A stretch of DNA of 64,000 bases from CALMEC01 sp964393105 (GCA_964393105.1 CAYMSM010000065.1:1-64000); one strand, 5' to 3'; positions 7,397 through 15,870 are shown, counted from the stretch's first letter. Notes: generated by a model from the sequence alone, not told the origin. Numbers and translations: made by a program.

Positions 7397-8904
7397 AGGA
7401 CCACCTCCTCGTAGGCCTGGTCGAGGAGGTATTTGCCGGGATTCATGATGTTGTTGGGGTCGAGCGTGCGCTTGATCGCCTTCATCACCTCGAAGCCGCC
7501 CCCGAGCTCTGCCGGCACGAGGTCGACCTCGCCCTCGCGGCACGATCCGTGGCAGGCGCTGATCGAGCCCCCGTGGCGGAGCGTCACCTCGGCGATGTCG
7601 CGTTTGGCCTGGACCCACGCCGCCCAGCTCTCCTCGTCCCAGCGCTCCTCCCAGATACCCACGTCGATCTCGGTGAGGTAGTCGCCCCAGGGCTTGAAGG
7701 CGCCATTCGTGTAGGCGAACATGCCCCAGTCGTCGAACATGTCGTGGCGCTCGCAGAGGCGCTGAACGATGGCGTGCCACTCCTGCCGCACCGCCGGCAG
7801 AGCGCTGAAGTTGATCGAGGCGTCCTCGCAGTGCCAGCTCATCGGCACCACCTGGCCGCTCCTCACCCGGCCGTGGAGGGGGGTCGCGTAGCGGTCGTGG
7901 CGCGCCGCCCAGTCGCCCTGGGAGATCTCGTCGCCGAGGTAACGACCCCCGGTGTCCAGGCCGATCGTGAGCAGGCGCTTGGCCGCGGGCCGCACCTCGC
8001 AGGCCGCGCCGTACATCGCCGTCGCGACCACCGCCTTGACCTCCGGCGGCTGGGGGATGTAGGCCTCGTCGTCGCGGCGCAGGTAGTCGATCTTCCACTC
8101 GTCGAAGAGAACGACGCCGGCCAGCGTCGCGAGTCCGGATCGCGCCAGGGCGGCGGTGGAGCGCCAGGCGGTCTCGTAGTCCGGGTAGGAGAAGAACGCG
8201 GCGAACTCGACCTCCGGCCGCGTGACCAGCTCGAGGGTCGCCTCGGTCACGATGCCGAGCGTGCCCTGATGGCCCATGAAGAGGTGTTTGAGCTGGTAGC
8301 CGCTCGACGACTTGCGGATCTTGCGGCCGCCGCCGTCGCCCACCTCGATGATCTCGCCGGTGGGCAGCACCATCTCGAAGCTGATCACGAGATCGCGGGT
8401 GTGGCCGTAGCGGCCCCCGATGAGCGACCAGCCGTTCGTGCCGATGCGCCCGCCCACGAGCGAGCACGGGTACGAGGCGGGGTCGTCGGGATAGATGAAG
8501 CCGTGCGGGCGCAGCTCCTCGGAGAGCTTCAGCATGTTGATGCCCGGCTGCACCGTGACCGTGCGATCCTCGATGTCGATCTCGACGATCCTGTTCATCA
8601 GCTTGACGTCCACGAGGATCCCGCCCCGGAGCGGCACCGCGCCGTCGGTGAGCCCGGTGCCACCGGCGCGGGGCACGACGGGGATCCGCCGGCGATTCGC
8701 CAGCTTCACCACCTCCGAGATCTGCTCTGCCGAGGTCGGCAGCACCACGACGCCGGGGATGTGCTCCGTCCAGCGATGGAGCGGGAAGGGGGCCGGCACG
8801 CGGGCCCTGTTGGCGCGGGCCGAGATGCCGGTGAACACCCCCTCCGGGCCGACGATCCGGACCAGCTCGTCGATCACGGAGTCGGACAGGGCGACCGTGC
8901 TCAC
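7393..8904 (-). CDS. FAD-linked oxidase, GlcD/D-lactate dehydrogenase type
   Basis: A 503-aa protein with an FAD_binding_4 (VAO/PCMH) domain and an FAD-oxidase C-terminal domain. Visible motifs are VVVLPTSAEQISEVVKLAN, VPRAGGTGLTDGAVP (pyrophosphate loop), QPGINMLKLSEEL, GRIGTNGWSLIGGRYGHTRD, and MGHQGTLGIVTEATLEL. The C-terminal ISACHGSCREGEVDL and LDPNNIMNPGKYL are typical of GlcD-like hydroxyacid dehydrogenases. It overlaps the Fe-S gene by GTGA, as glcD/glcF pairs do. It probably oxidises a 2-hydroxy acid or alcohol and passes electrons to the Fe-S partner. Confidence 0.9.
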   Translation of the reverse strand: MSTVALSDSVIDELVRIVGPEGVFTGISARANRARVPAPFPLHRWTEHIPGVVVLPTSAEQISEVVKLANRRRIPVVPRAGGTGLTDGAVPLRGGILVDVKLMNRIVEIDIEDRTVTVQPGINMLKLSEELRPHGFIYPDDPASYPCSLVGGRIGTNGWSLIGGRYGHTRDLVISFEMVLPTGEIIEVGDGGGRKIRKSSSGYQLKHLFMGHQGTLGIVTEATLELVTRPEVEFAAFFSYPDYETAWRSTAALARSGLATLAGVVLFDEWKIDYLRRDDEAYIPQPPEVKAVVATAMYGAACEVRPAAKRLLTIGLDTGGRYLGDEISQGDWAARHDRYATPLHGRVRSGQVVPMSWHCEDASINFSALPAVRQEWHAIVQRLCERHDMFDDWGMFAYTNGAFKPWGDYLTEIDVGIWEERWDEESWAAWVQAKRDIAEVTLRHGGSISACHGSCREGEVDLVPAELGGGFEVMKAIKRTLDPNNIMNPGKYLLDQAYEEVVL

Positions 8905-10139
8905 CGCGGCGGTTCCTCTCCGAGCCCGGCCGCCTCGGCCACCAGCTCCATGAGGTCAACGACCGCGATCGGCGCGTCGCGCAGCTCCCCGGCCTCGGAG
9001 AGCGGGCGCTCGGACCACACGCACGCGCTCACGAGCGTGTCGATGTCGAGCGCCGCCGCCCGCTCCATCCGCCGCCGGCTGATCTCCGCGGTCAGGTCGG
9101 GACGTTCGATGGAGAGCCCGCCACCCGCTCCGGAGCAGTATGACCACTGGGTGACGTGGTCCACGTCCTTGAACGTGATCCCGGGGATGGCGCGAAGGAT
9201 CTCGCGCGGCGCGGCGTGGATGCCCTTGCGCTTGTTGAGCCGGCAGGGATCGTGATAGGTCACCACCCGGTTGACCGGCACCGTCAGAGGCAGCCGCCCG
9301 TCGCGAACGAGTTCTGCCACGAGCTCCACGGCCAGCACCACCTCGAAGTCGAAGTCGTCGCCGAAGTAGGCCGGATAGTCCTCGGTGAACGCGATGTAGT
9401 CGTGCGGGTCGATCGCGATGACGCGCCGTGCCCCCACCGCCCGCCAGTCGGCCACGTTGTGCTCGGCGAAGCGGCGCGCCTGCTCGACGTAGCCCATCTC
9501 GGCCGCCGGCCCGCCGCAGCACCACTGCTCCCGCATGAGGCCGAACTGGACGCCGGCCGCCTTGAGGATGCGGGCGACCGAGCGGGGCAGCGAGGTCCGG
9601 TGGAACGCCGCCTCGCAGTCGCAGAAGAGGATCGTCTCGCCGCCCACCGGCAGGTCAAGACCCTCGGCCCAGTCGGCGACGCGCTCCTGCCTCACCGGAG
9701 TCCCGCCGAGGACCGGCTCGTGGCGGCGGTCGTCGGTGAGCAGGTTCCACTCCCTCCACCCGGGCTGGTGGATGCCGGCGTCGACGGCGAGTCCCCGCAC
9801 GGCCTTCACGAGATCCACCGTGCGCGTGCGGAAGCGGTAGAAGTCCCCCGTGAAGAGCGTGTTCGGGCACCGCAGCTCGCACGCCCCGCACTGGGTGCAG
9901 TGCACGTAGTCGCGCGCGATGTCCTCCACGCCGAGCACGCCCTGCTCCATCCCGACGACGTTCGCGTGGAAGGCCGTCGGCGTGTGCGCCTCGTCGCGGG
10001 TGACCTGGGTCACAGGGCACACCTCGCGGCAGAACTTGTGGCCCGAGCTGAAGCAGTTGTAGGCCGCGGTCCGCCACCGCTCGAGGAACTCTTGCGTCAG
10101 GCCGACATCGGCCTGCTCCCGCGACGTCCGCTCGTCCAT
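8901..10139 (-). CDS. (Fe-S)-binding heterodisulfide-reductase/GlcF-type protein
   Basis: A 412-aa electron-transfer protein. Two N-terminal [4Fe-4S] sites are visible: CFSSGHKFCREVCPV (residues about 29-43) and CTQCGACELRCP. Two CCG-type domains follow: WCCGGPAAEMG with an upstream FCDCEAAFH, then YHDPCRLNKRKG with YCSGAGGG. This is the layout of GlcF, LutA and HdrD relatives that receive electrons from FAD oxidases. It is the first gene of the operon; its start is about 130 bp from the divergent aldehyde dehydrogenase, so the two may share a regulatory region. Confidence 0.88.
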   Translation of the reverse strand: MDERTSREQADVGLTQEFLERWRTAAYNCFSSGHKFCREVCPVTQVTRDEAHTPTAFHANVVGMEQGVLGVEDIARDYVHCTQCGACELRCPNTLFTGDFYRFRTRTVDLVKAVRGLAVDAGIHQPGWREWNLLTDDRRHEPVLGGTPVRQERVADWAEGLDLPVGGETILFCDCEAAFHRTSLPRSVARILKAAGVQFGLMREQWCCGGPAAEMGYVEQARRFAEHNVADWRAVGARRVIAIDPHDYIAFTEDYPAYFGDDFDFEVVLAVELVAELVRDGRLPLTVPVNRVVTYHDPCRLNKRKGIHAAPREILRAIPGITFKDVDHVTQWSYCSGAGGGLSIERPDLTAEISRRRMERAAALDIDTLVSACVWSERPLSEAGELRDAPIAVVDLMELVAEAAGLGEEPPR

Positions 10140-10267
10140 GACGCCCCTTTCAGCGACAGGACCGCGAAACTAACACACGCGGAGCGCGCCGTCCCGGATG
10201 GCCCTTGCCAGCCGGCACGGCGAGCCGTCAAGATAGGGCCGAGGCGTCGACACGGAGGAGGCGAGCG

Positions 10268-11701
10268 GTGACCACACAAGCCCAGGGGAACTTTATCGGC
10301 GGCGAGTGGCGGAGCGGCGCCGGCGGCGCCGTCGATCGGGTGGTCGATCCGGCGACAGGCGACGTGATCGCCGAGGTCGCCTCCTCGACGGCCGCCGACG
10401 TGGACGCGGCGGTGGACGCCGCGGCGAGGGCGTTTCCCGCATGGGCGGCGACGCCGCCCGGCGAGCGCTCGACCGCCCTCTGGCGGCTCGCCGACCGGAT
10501 CCAGGAGCACGCCGAGGAACTCGGCGGGCTCGAGAGCCAGAACGTGGGCAAGCCCATCGCCGCGGTCCCCGAGGAAATCGCCTTCGTCGTGGACAACCTG
10601 CGCTTCTTCGCGGGCGCCGCGCGAACCTCCACGGGACAAGTGACCGGCGAGTACATGGCCGGCTACACCTCGATCCTGCGCCGCGAGCCGTTGGGCGTCG
10701 TGGCCTCGATCGCGCCGTGGAACTACCCGCTCATGATGGCCATCTGGAAGATCGGGCCGGCGCTTGCGGCCGGCAACACCGTCGTGCTGAAGCCGTCGGA
10801 GCTGACACCGCTCACCGCGCTCAGGCTGGCGGAGTTGGCCGCCGACCTCCTGCCCCCGGGCGTCTTGAACGTCGTCACCGGACAGGGTGAGAGCGCGGGG
10901 GCGGCGCTCTCCAGCCACAGAGACGTGGCGATCGTCTCCCTCACCGGCGAGGTCGCCACCGGCAGGGCGGTCATGCGCGCAGCGGCTGACTCGCTGAAGC
11001 GCGTCCACCTTGAGCTCGGCGGGAAGGCGCCGGTGGTCGTCTTCGACGATGCCGACGTCGAGGCGGCGGTCGCGGCCGTGCGGCTGTTCGGCTACTTCAA
11101 CGCCGGGCAGGACTGCACCGCGTCGACGCGGGTCCTCACGGGGCCGGACGTCTACGGCGACTTCGTGGACGGGCTCGCGGAGGCGGCCGCCAGCCTTGTG
11201 ACGGGAAGCCCGACCCGGGAGGACACGGAGCTCGGGCCGCTGATCTCGGCCGAGCAGCGCGAGCGCGTGGCCGGCTTCGTGGACCGCGCCGTGGGAGCGG
11301 GGGCTCGCATCGTCACGGGCGGCAGCCAGGGCGAGGGCCCGGGCTTCTACTACCAGCCGAGCGTGCTGGTCGATGTCGAGCAGGACTCGGAGATCGCGCA
11401 GCGAGAGGTCTTCGGGCCGGTGGTCACCGTGCAGCGCTTCAGTGACGAGGCGGAGGCGATCGCCTGGGCCAACGGCGTCGACTACGGGCTCTCGGCCTCC
11501 GTGTGGACCCGCGACGTCGGGCGCGCACACCGTGTCGCGAACGCCCTGCAGTTCGGCACCGTTTGGGTGAACGACCACGGCCCGCTGGTCTCCGAGATGC
11601 CTCACGGCGGCTTCAAGCAATCAGGAATGGGCAAGGACATGTCGTCGCACGCCCTCGAGCACTACACGGAGCTCAAACACGTGATGATCAAGACCGGCTG
11701 A
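10268..11701 (+). CDS. Aldehyde dehydrogenase family protein
   Basis: A 477-aa NAD(P)-dependent aldehyde dehydrogenase. It shows APWNYPLMMAIWKIGPAL, LKPSELTPLTALRLAEL, LELGGKAPVVVFDDAD (catalytic Glu), FNAGQDCTASTRVL (catalytic Cys), QREVFGPVVTVQRF and HGGFKQSGMGKDMS. The overall pattern is close to gamma-aminobutyraldehyde/betaine aldehyde dehydrogenases. The GTG at 10,268 has GGAGGAGG 9-10 bases upstream; the longer reading from 10,205 is unlike the family. With the class III aminotransferase it could form an amine-to-acid route (for example putrescine to GABA); that is inference. Confidence 0.9.
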   Translation: MTTQAQGNFIGGEWRSGAGGAVDRVVDPATGDVIAEVASSTAADVDAAVDAAARAFPAWAATPPGERSTALWRLADRIQEHAEELGGLESQNVGKPIAAVPEEIAFVVDNLRFFAGAARTSTGQVTGEYMAGYTSILRREPLGVVASIAPWNYPLMMAIWKIGPALAAGNTVVLKPSELTPLTALRLAELAADLLPPGVLNVVTGQGESAGAALSSHRDVAIVSLTGEVATGRAVMRAAADSLKRVHLELGGKAPVVVFDDADVEAAVAAVRLFGYFNAGQDCTASTRVLTGPDVYGDFVDGLAEAAASLVTGSPTREDTELGPLISAEQRERVAGFVDRAVGAGARIVTGGSQGEGPGFYYQPSVLVDVEQDSEIAQREVFGPVVTVQRFSDEAEAIAWANGVDYGLSASVWTRDVGRAHRVANALQFGTVWVNDHGPLVSEMPHGGFKQSGMGKDMSSHALEHYTELKHVMIKTG

Positions 11702-11794
11702 GGGTGGATCCGGGAACGTGCGGCGTCCCGCCCACCTGATCCCGATCGGACGGGAGCGCGGACATGCGCGTCGTGCCGGCCGCGTGCCTGACGC

Positions 11795-13957
11795 TCATCG
11801 TGATCGTCGTCGCCCCTTGCCTTCGTCCAGGAGCGGCGCGATCAGCGCCGCGGCGCGGGCCGCGCCGTCCGACTCAACCGGTCGATAGTCGACGTCGCGT
11901 CCGATCGTCTCGGCGATCGCGGCGGCGATCGTCTCCGGTGTCTCCCGGTCGAAGTCCATGCACCGCCCGGCGCCGTATCGCTCGAGCCGCTGGCGGACGT
12001 GGAAGTTCTGCTCGAAGTGGTGGCGGAGCGGGAAGTACAGGAACGGCCGCCGGTTCGCGGTCAGCTCCATCGACGTCGTCAGCCCGCCCTGAACGACAGC
12101 CAGGTCGCAGGCGGCCAGATGCCGATAGAGCTGATCGACGAACGCGCACAGCTCGAGCCCGTCGTGAGCCGGGAGTGACGCCGGGTCGATCCGCGGGCCC
12201 GCGACGACGATCATCCGTAGCGCCGGTACCCGCGCCTTCGCCGCCGGGAAGGCCGCGATCACCCGCCGAAGCAGGTGTCCGCCGACGCCCGAGCCGCCGA
12301 CCGTGACAATGCAGACCTGCTCGTCCTCGCGGTAGCCGAGCTCGGCGCGCAGGGCCTCCCGATCGGCGACCGCAGCCGGGTCGAAGCCCGTGATGTATCC
12401 CGCGAACGAGTAGTGCTCCTCCGTCCACTCCCGGATCCACGGCAGGTGCGGCGCGAACCGCTCCGGCACGATGTCGTCGGGGTTGCCGACGAAGACGGCC
12501 TGATCGCGCACATTCGGGAAGCGCGCGATGTGTTCGATCATCTCCTCGTTGTAATCGCCGGTCAGGAACGCCTCGTGGTCGCCGCCGTCCGCCATCGGAA
12601 GCCAGCCGACGAAGTCGGTGAGCCAGACGTAGGGTGCCCGCTTCTGCTCGGGGTTCTCGTGCAGGTAGTAGTCGAGTTCCCACGCCTCGTCCCCGATCCA
12701 GAGGTCGTACTGCTCGTCGCGCACGAGGTCGTGGAAGACCATGAAGTTCGCGAGCAGGATCTCGTCCATCCGCCGAATCGCGTGGAAGCAGTGCAGGTCG
12801 TGCTCGGCGGACTCGCTCTCGATGTGGCGCGACTCGTTGGCGAGGAACGCGCTGGCCGGGTGGATCCGCTCCCCGCGCGCCTCGAGCACTGCCGTCACCG
12901 GGTGCTGGGCCAGCCAATCGATCTCGAGGTCGGGATGGAGTTTGCGCAGCTCGTCGGCGATCGCGACGTCACGCTGCGCGTGGCCGAGGCCGACCGGCGA
13001 GGAGATGTAGAGGGCGCGTTTGCGACGAGCACGTCCGCGGGACCAGCTCGCCGGAGGCCGCGGCCGACATGCGAAGTCGCGGAGGAGCAGGTTGACCTTG
13101 ACTGGGTCGCGGACATGCGGGCCGTGGCCGGATCCTTCGAGGACGACGGCGTCGCCGCCCGTGTGCTCGGCCAGCGCGAGACCCCGCGTGTGCGAGACGA
13201 TCGCGTCGTCGGCGCCGTGGATCACCAGCACCGGGCAGCGGACCCGGCCCGCCAGCCGGCGCGCCTCCTCGGGCTCGAGCCCCGCCCCGTACTGGGCGGT
13301 CACGAGGGTCTCGCCCGTCGTGTCGAGACCCCAGCCGACGCAGTCCTCGAACGGCTTCGTCGAGTGCGGCTCGGTAAAGAAGCGCGCGAAGAAGAACTCG
13401 AGGAAGCCTCGGTGGTCGCGAAGCCAGACATGCTTGTTGTACGTGGCCCAGCCCTCGTCGGTGTCGAGCGCGTCCTCCCAGGAGTAGACCGCTCGCTCGG
13501 GGAGGACCTCGCCGCCACCGGGATAGGCCGGGCCGATGAAGACGGCGGCCTGGACGCGCTCGGGATGCTCGGCCGCGAGCAGGAGCGCCCGCTGGGCGCC
13601 GAGCGAGAACGAGACCAGAATCGCGCTGTCCGTGCCGGTCGCGTCCATCACCGCGAGCGCGTCTTCGGCGAACTCCCGCTCCGCGTACGCCTCCGGCTCG
13701 GCCGGGCGGTCGGAGCGACCGTTCCCGCGGCCGTCGAACGTGAGCACCCGGCAGTGGCGCGCCAGATAGGGGATCTGCATCTTCCAGTGGCGCGAATGGA
13801 TGATCGACCACGTCGGCACGAGAAAGACCGTCGGCTCGCCGCCTCCGTAGAGCTCGTAGAAGAGGCGGACCCCGTCGCGCTCGACGTAGCCCTCCTCGTC
13901 GGGATAGCGCGCCCGCGTCTGCTCCTGCGCAGCCATGCGTCCAAGCTCGATCGTCAT
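11795..13957 (-). CDS. Alpha/beta-hydrolase - glycosyltransferase fusion
   Basis: A 720-aa two-domain protein. Residues about 20-285 are an alpha/beta hydrolase: VFLVPTWSIIHSRHW, LTFDGRGNGRSDRP, LVSFSLGAQRALLL (nucleophile elbow S-x-S-x-G), VLVIHGADDAIV (Asp) and GSGHGPH (His). Residues about 300-715 are a GT-B glycosyltransferase of the MurG/UGT type: YISSPVGLGHAQRDVAIADE near the start, CIVTVGGSGVGGHLL and VVQGGLTTSMELTANRRPF in the donor-binding half. The start ATG overlaps the TetR stop as ATGA, so the fusion is co-translated with its probable regulator. Substrates are unknown; a role in glycosylating and releasing a lipid or xenobiotic is a guess. Confidence 0.85.
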   Translation of the reverse strand: MTIELGRMAAQEQTRARYPDEEGYVERDGVRLFYELYGGGEPTVFLVPTWSIIHSRHWKMQIPYLARHCRVLTFDGRGNGRSDRPAEPEAYAEREFAEDALAVMDATGTDSAILVSFSLGAQRALLLAAEHPERVQAAVFIGPAYPGGGEVLPERAVYSWEDALDTDEGWATYNKHVWLRDHRGFLEFFFARFFTEPHSTKPFEDCVGWGLDTTGETLVTAQYGAGLEPEEARRLAGRVRCPVLVIHGADDAIVSHTRGLALAEHTGGDAVVLEGSGHGPHVRDPVKVNLLLRDFACRPRPPASWSRGRARRKRALYISSPVGLGHAQRDVAIADELRKLHPDLEIDWLAQHPVTAVLEARGERIHPASAFLANESRHIESESAEHDLHCFHAIRRMDEILLANFMVFHDLVRDEQYDLWIGDEAWELDYYLHENPEQKRAPYVWLTDFVGWLPMADGGDHEAFLTGDYNEEMIEHIARFPNVRDQAVFVGNPDDIVPERFAPHLPWIREWTEEHYSFAGYITGFDPAAVADREALRAELGYREDEQVCIVTVGGSGVGGHLLRRVIAAFPAAKARVPALRMIVVAGPRIDPASLPAHDGLELCAFVDQLYRHLAACDLAVVQGGLTTSMELTANRRPFLYFPLRHHFEQNFHVRQRLERYGAGRCMDFDRETPETIAAAIAETIGRDVDYRPVESDGAARAAALIAPLLDEGKGRRRSR

Positions 13958-14541
13958 TGCGTCCTCCTCTCGAGCCAGCCGTCGATCCAGTCGAGGAGCT
14001 CCCGGTGCCCGCTCTCGATCCCCAGGAGCCGCTCGAGAATGATCCCCTCGTTGAACGTGTGCACGAGCGAGACCAGCGCCTCGAGCGGCAGCTCGAGCCC
14101 GAGCTCCTCTCGCACGGGAGCGAAGGCCTCGGTGAGCACGGTGCGCCACTCGGCGTGCACCCGTGCGAGCCGCTCCCGTAGCTCGGGACGGTTCCACGCC
14201 AGCGCCTGCAGCTCGAACCAGATCTTCTGGTACGGCAGATCCTCCTCGAGGTAGGACATCGCCGTCCGCCACTTCTCGAGAAACGGCGCGTCCGCCGCGT
14301 ACATCTGCCGCTGCCGCTCGATCAGCCGCTCGGTAAAGCGCTCGAGCACGCGCACGAGCAGCTGCTCCACCGAGCCGAAGTAGTAGTGGACGAGGCCGTG
14401 GTTCGCGCGGGCCTCCTCGGCGACCCGCCGCGTCGTGATCCCGGATGCGCCGACCTCGACGAGCATCCTCTCAGCGGCATCGAGAAGCGCCTGCTCGGTC
14501 TCATGGCCGGGACGTATGGCCAACTTAGTCATCTGACTCAT
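13954..14541 (-). CDS. TetR/AcrR-family transcriptional regulator
   Basis: A 195-aa regulator. The N-terminal helix-turn-helix is LLDAAERMLVEVGASGITTRRVAEEARANHGLVHYYFG in shape (seen in two pieces: ITTRRVAEEARANHG and LVHYYFGSVEQLL). The C-terminal ligand domain has no clear match. The start is either ATG 14,541 or ATG 14,532; both sit in an inverted repeat that is probably its operator, which favours the shorter form. It is followed without gap by the hydrolase-glycosyltransferase gene, its likely target. Confidence 0.88.
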   Translation of the reverse strand: MSQMTKLAIRPGHETEQALLDAAERMLVEVGASGITTRRVAEEARANHGLVHYYFGSVEQLLVRVLERFTERLIERQRQMYAADAPFLEKWRTAMSYLEEDLPYQKIWFELQALAWNRPELRERLARVHAEWRTVLTEAFAPVREELGLELPLEALVSLVHTFNEGIILERLLGIESGHRELLDWIDGWLERRTQ

Positions 14542-14553
14542 GCATTTGACTAA
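14525..14553. promoter_or_regulatory. Candidate TetR operator
   Basis: TTAGTCA (14,525-14,531) and TGACTAA (14,547-14,553) are exact reverse complements, and an inner palindrome AGTCA-TC-TGACT covers 14,528-14,538. The site overlaps the start of the tetR gene, as autoregulatory TetR operators often do. Binding is inferred. Confidence 0.6.
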
Positions 14554-14659
14554 CTCGGGCCACGGATGTCAAGCGCGAGCTCACAGGCTCTGGGAAGTGC
14601 CCAGATGCGTGCGCTTTACAGGCCATCCATCCGGGCCTAGGCGGTGCCCGCGGGCGCGG

Positions 14660-14887
14660 CCGTTCAGAGACTGGCAATCGAGGGACCGGCTGGGCTCGAT
14701 CGACCTACCCACGCTCTTGGTCTCGGGTCGCCACGACGAGGCGACGCCTGCGCTGCAGGACGCGCTCCTCAACGGGATCAGCGGCGCCGAATGGGTGCTG
14801 TTCGACGACTCCTCGCACATGCCGCACGTAGAGGAGCGCGAGCGGTACATGCAGGTCGTCGGCGATTGGCTCGCTCGGCACGACTGA
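14660..14887 (+). pseudogene. Alpha/beta-hydrolase (proline iminopeptidase-like) C-terminal fragment
   Basis: About 75 codons match the end of a proline-iminopeptidase-type hydrolase: FRDWQSRDRLGSIDLPTLLV, SGRHDEATPALQDAL (acid residue) and SSHMPHVEERERYMQVVGDW (catalytic His). The nucleophile domain upstream is missing and the preceding 120 bases are arginine-rich noise overlapping the tetR promoter. A deletion or island rearrangement probably removed the 5' part. Confidence 0.75.
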
Positions 14888-15070
14888 ATGATCACGCTCC
14901 GAGCGAACACCAGAGTGGAGTCAGCGGGTCAGCCTCATCACCCTCGGATTTCCGGTCGCACACCTGGCTTGATCGTGTCGAGCCGGGCCCCGTTCGGAGT
15001 CCCGTCGGACCGCTTCGGCACAGCCGGCTGTAGGCTGCTGACGCCACGCATACCGAGAGAAGGAGACGCT

Positions 15071-15577
15071 ATGAGCACCAGCACGATGGAGATATTCGTT
15101 GCCGCGTACGCAACCGAGCAAGGGGCTGGTGCGGCCCTGAAGGATTTCCAGGCGGCGCAGCACGCCGGCGCGATCGAACTGATCGACGCGGCTGTGATCG
15201 TCCACACCGCAGACGACAAGGTCAAGATCGAGGAGACCGCTGATCCCAGCGGCAAGAAATGGGCAAAGCGCGGCGCGATTGCGGGCGGCCTGGTCGGCCT
15301 GATCTTCCCTCCCAGCCTCATCGTCTCCGCCGCCGTGGGCGGGGGTGCCGGCGGGCTGTGGGGCAAGATCCGCGACAAGGGCTTCGCGGATGAGGATCTG
15401 AAGGAGATCGGCAACAGCCTGCCGCCGGGCTCGTCGGCCATCATCGCCGTCGCCGAGGACCGGATGCTCGAGCAGCTGGAGCGCGGACTCGCGGGCTACG
15501 AGAGGATCGCCAAGCACGCGGTCTCGGCCGAGGGCGCCGCGCTCATCGTGGCCGAGGTGGAGGACGCGTCCGAGTAG
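15071..15577 (+). CDS. DUF1269 family membrane-associated protein
   Basis: A 168-aa protein of the DUF1269 family. The N-terminus has an alpha/beta domain (MEIFVAAYATEQGAGAALKD, IDAAVIVHTADDKVKIEET); a glycine-rich hydrophobic hairpin (AIAGGLVGLIFPPSLIVSAA, near residues 75-100) follows; the C-terminal part ends with SSAIIAVAEDRMLEQLERGL. Function is not known; these proteins are often stress-related. AAGGAG lies 7 bases before the ATG. A GC-rich hairpin about 40 bp downstream may end the transcript. Confidence 0.85.
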   Translation: MSTSTMEIFVAAYATEQGAGAALKDFQAAQHAGAIELIDAAVIVHTADDKVKIEETADPSGKKWAKRGAIAGGLVGLIFPPSLIVSAAVGGGAGGLWGKIRDKGFADEDLKEIGNSLPPGSSAIIAVAEDRMLEQLERGLAGYERIAKHAVSAEGAALIVAEVEDASE

Positions 15578-15615
15578 ACGACCGCCGGCCCCTGAGCATG
15601 GGGCTGGGGATCTCA

Positions 15616-15644
15616 CACGGCGGGGACGGGTCGTCCCCGCCGTG
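15616..15644 (+). terminator. 12-bp GC-rich hairpin after the DUF1269 gene
   Basis: CACGGCGGGGAC and GTCCCCGCCGTG are perfect complements around a 5-base loop. There is no T-tract. It may terminate the DUF1269 transcript, or belong to the nearby tRNA-derived junction. Confidence 0.45.
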
Positions 15645-15738
15645 GGGGCACCAACCGACATGCACGCGTGACGCCGTGGAGCCGCTTCCCGCATTGACCC
15701 GGGGGCGTCCGGGTCAGCCACCGCCGAAGGCTCCTGCT

Positions 15739-15780
15739 GGCTCGTAACCCGGTGGTCGTAGGTGCGAATCCTACCCCCGC
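15739..15780 (+). repeat. Degenerate copy of tRNA-fMet 3' half; candidate attachment-site remnant
   Basis: These 42 bases align without gaps to positions 17-58 of the tRNA at the left edge, with 6 differences. Two of the differences (C37 to T and G51 to A) are a compensating pair in the T stem. The anticodon position reads CGT, the T loop begins TGC, and no matching 5' half, D arm or acceptor strand exists upstream, so it is not a working tRNA. Same orientation as the tRNA; the pair brackets 15.7 kb containing an integrase remnant. Confidence 0.65.
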
Positions 15781-15870
15781 CGTCGCGGCATCACTTGGCA
15801 CCAGCCCCCCCCCCGCCTATTGTTTGGGCGTTGCCGAGTCCGCGGCGGGGATCGCGGGTAGGCTGACCGC

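Noticed and set aside
7372..9255. 627-codon plus-strand frame opposite the FAD oxidase
   Set aside because: Arginine/alanine/valine-rich shadow, no motif; the minus-strand product is a clear GlcD-like protein.
12275..14254. 659-codon plus-strand frame opposite the hydrolase-glycosyltransferase
   Set aside because: No start context or domain; composition typical of an antisense frame.
15700..15782. A complete tRNA at the right repeat
   Set aside because: No 5' acceptor strand complementary to CCCCCGC and no D arm can be found upstream, and the anticodon stem has two mismatches; only the 3' half is present.
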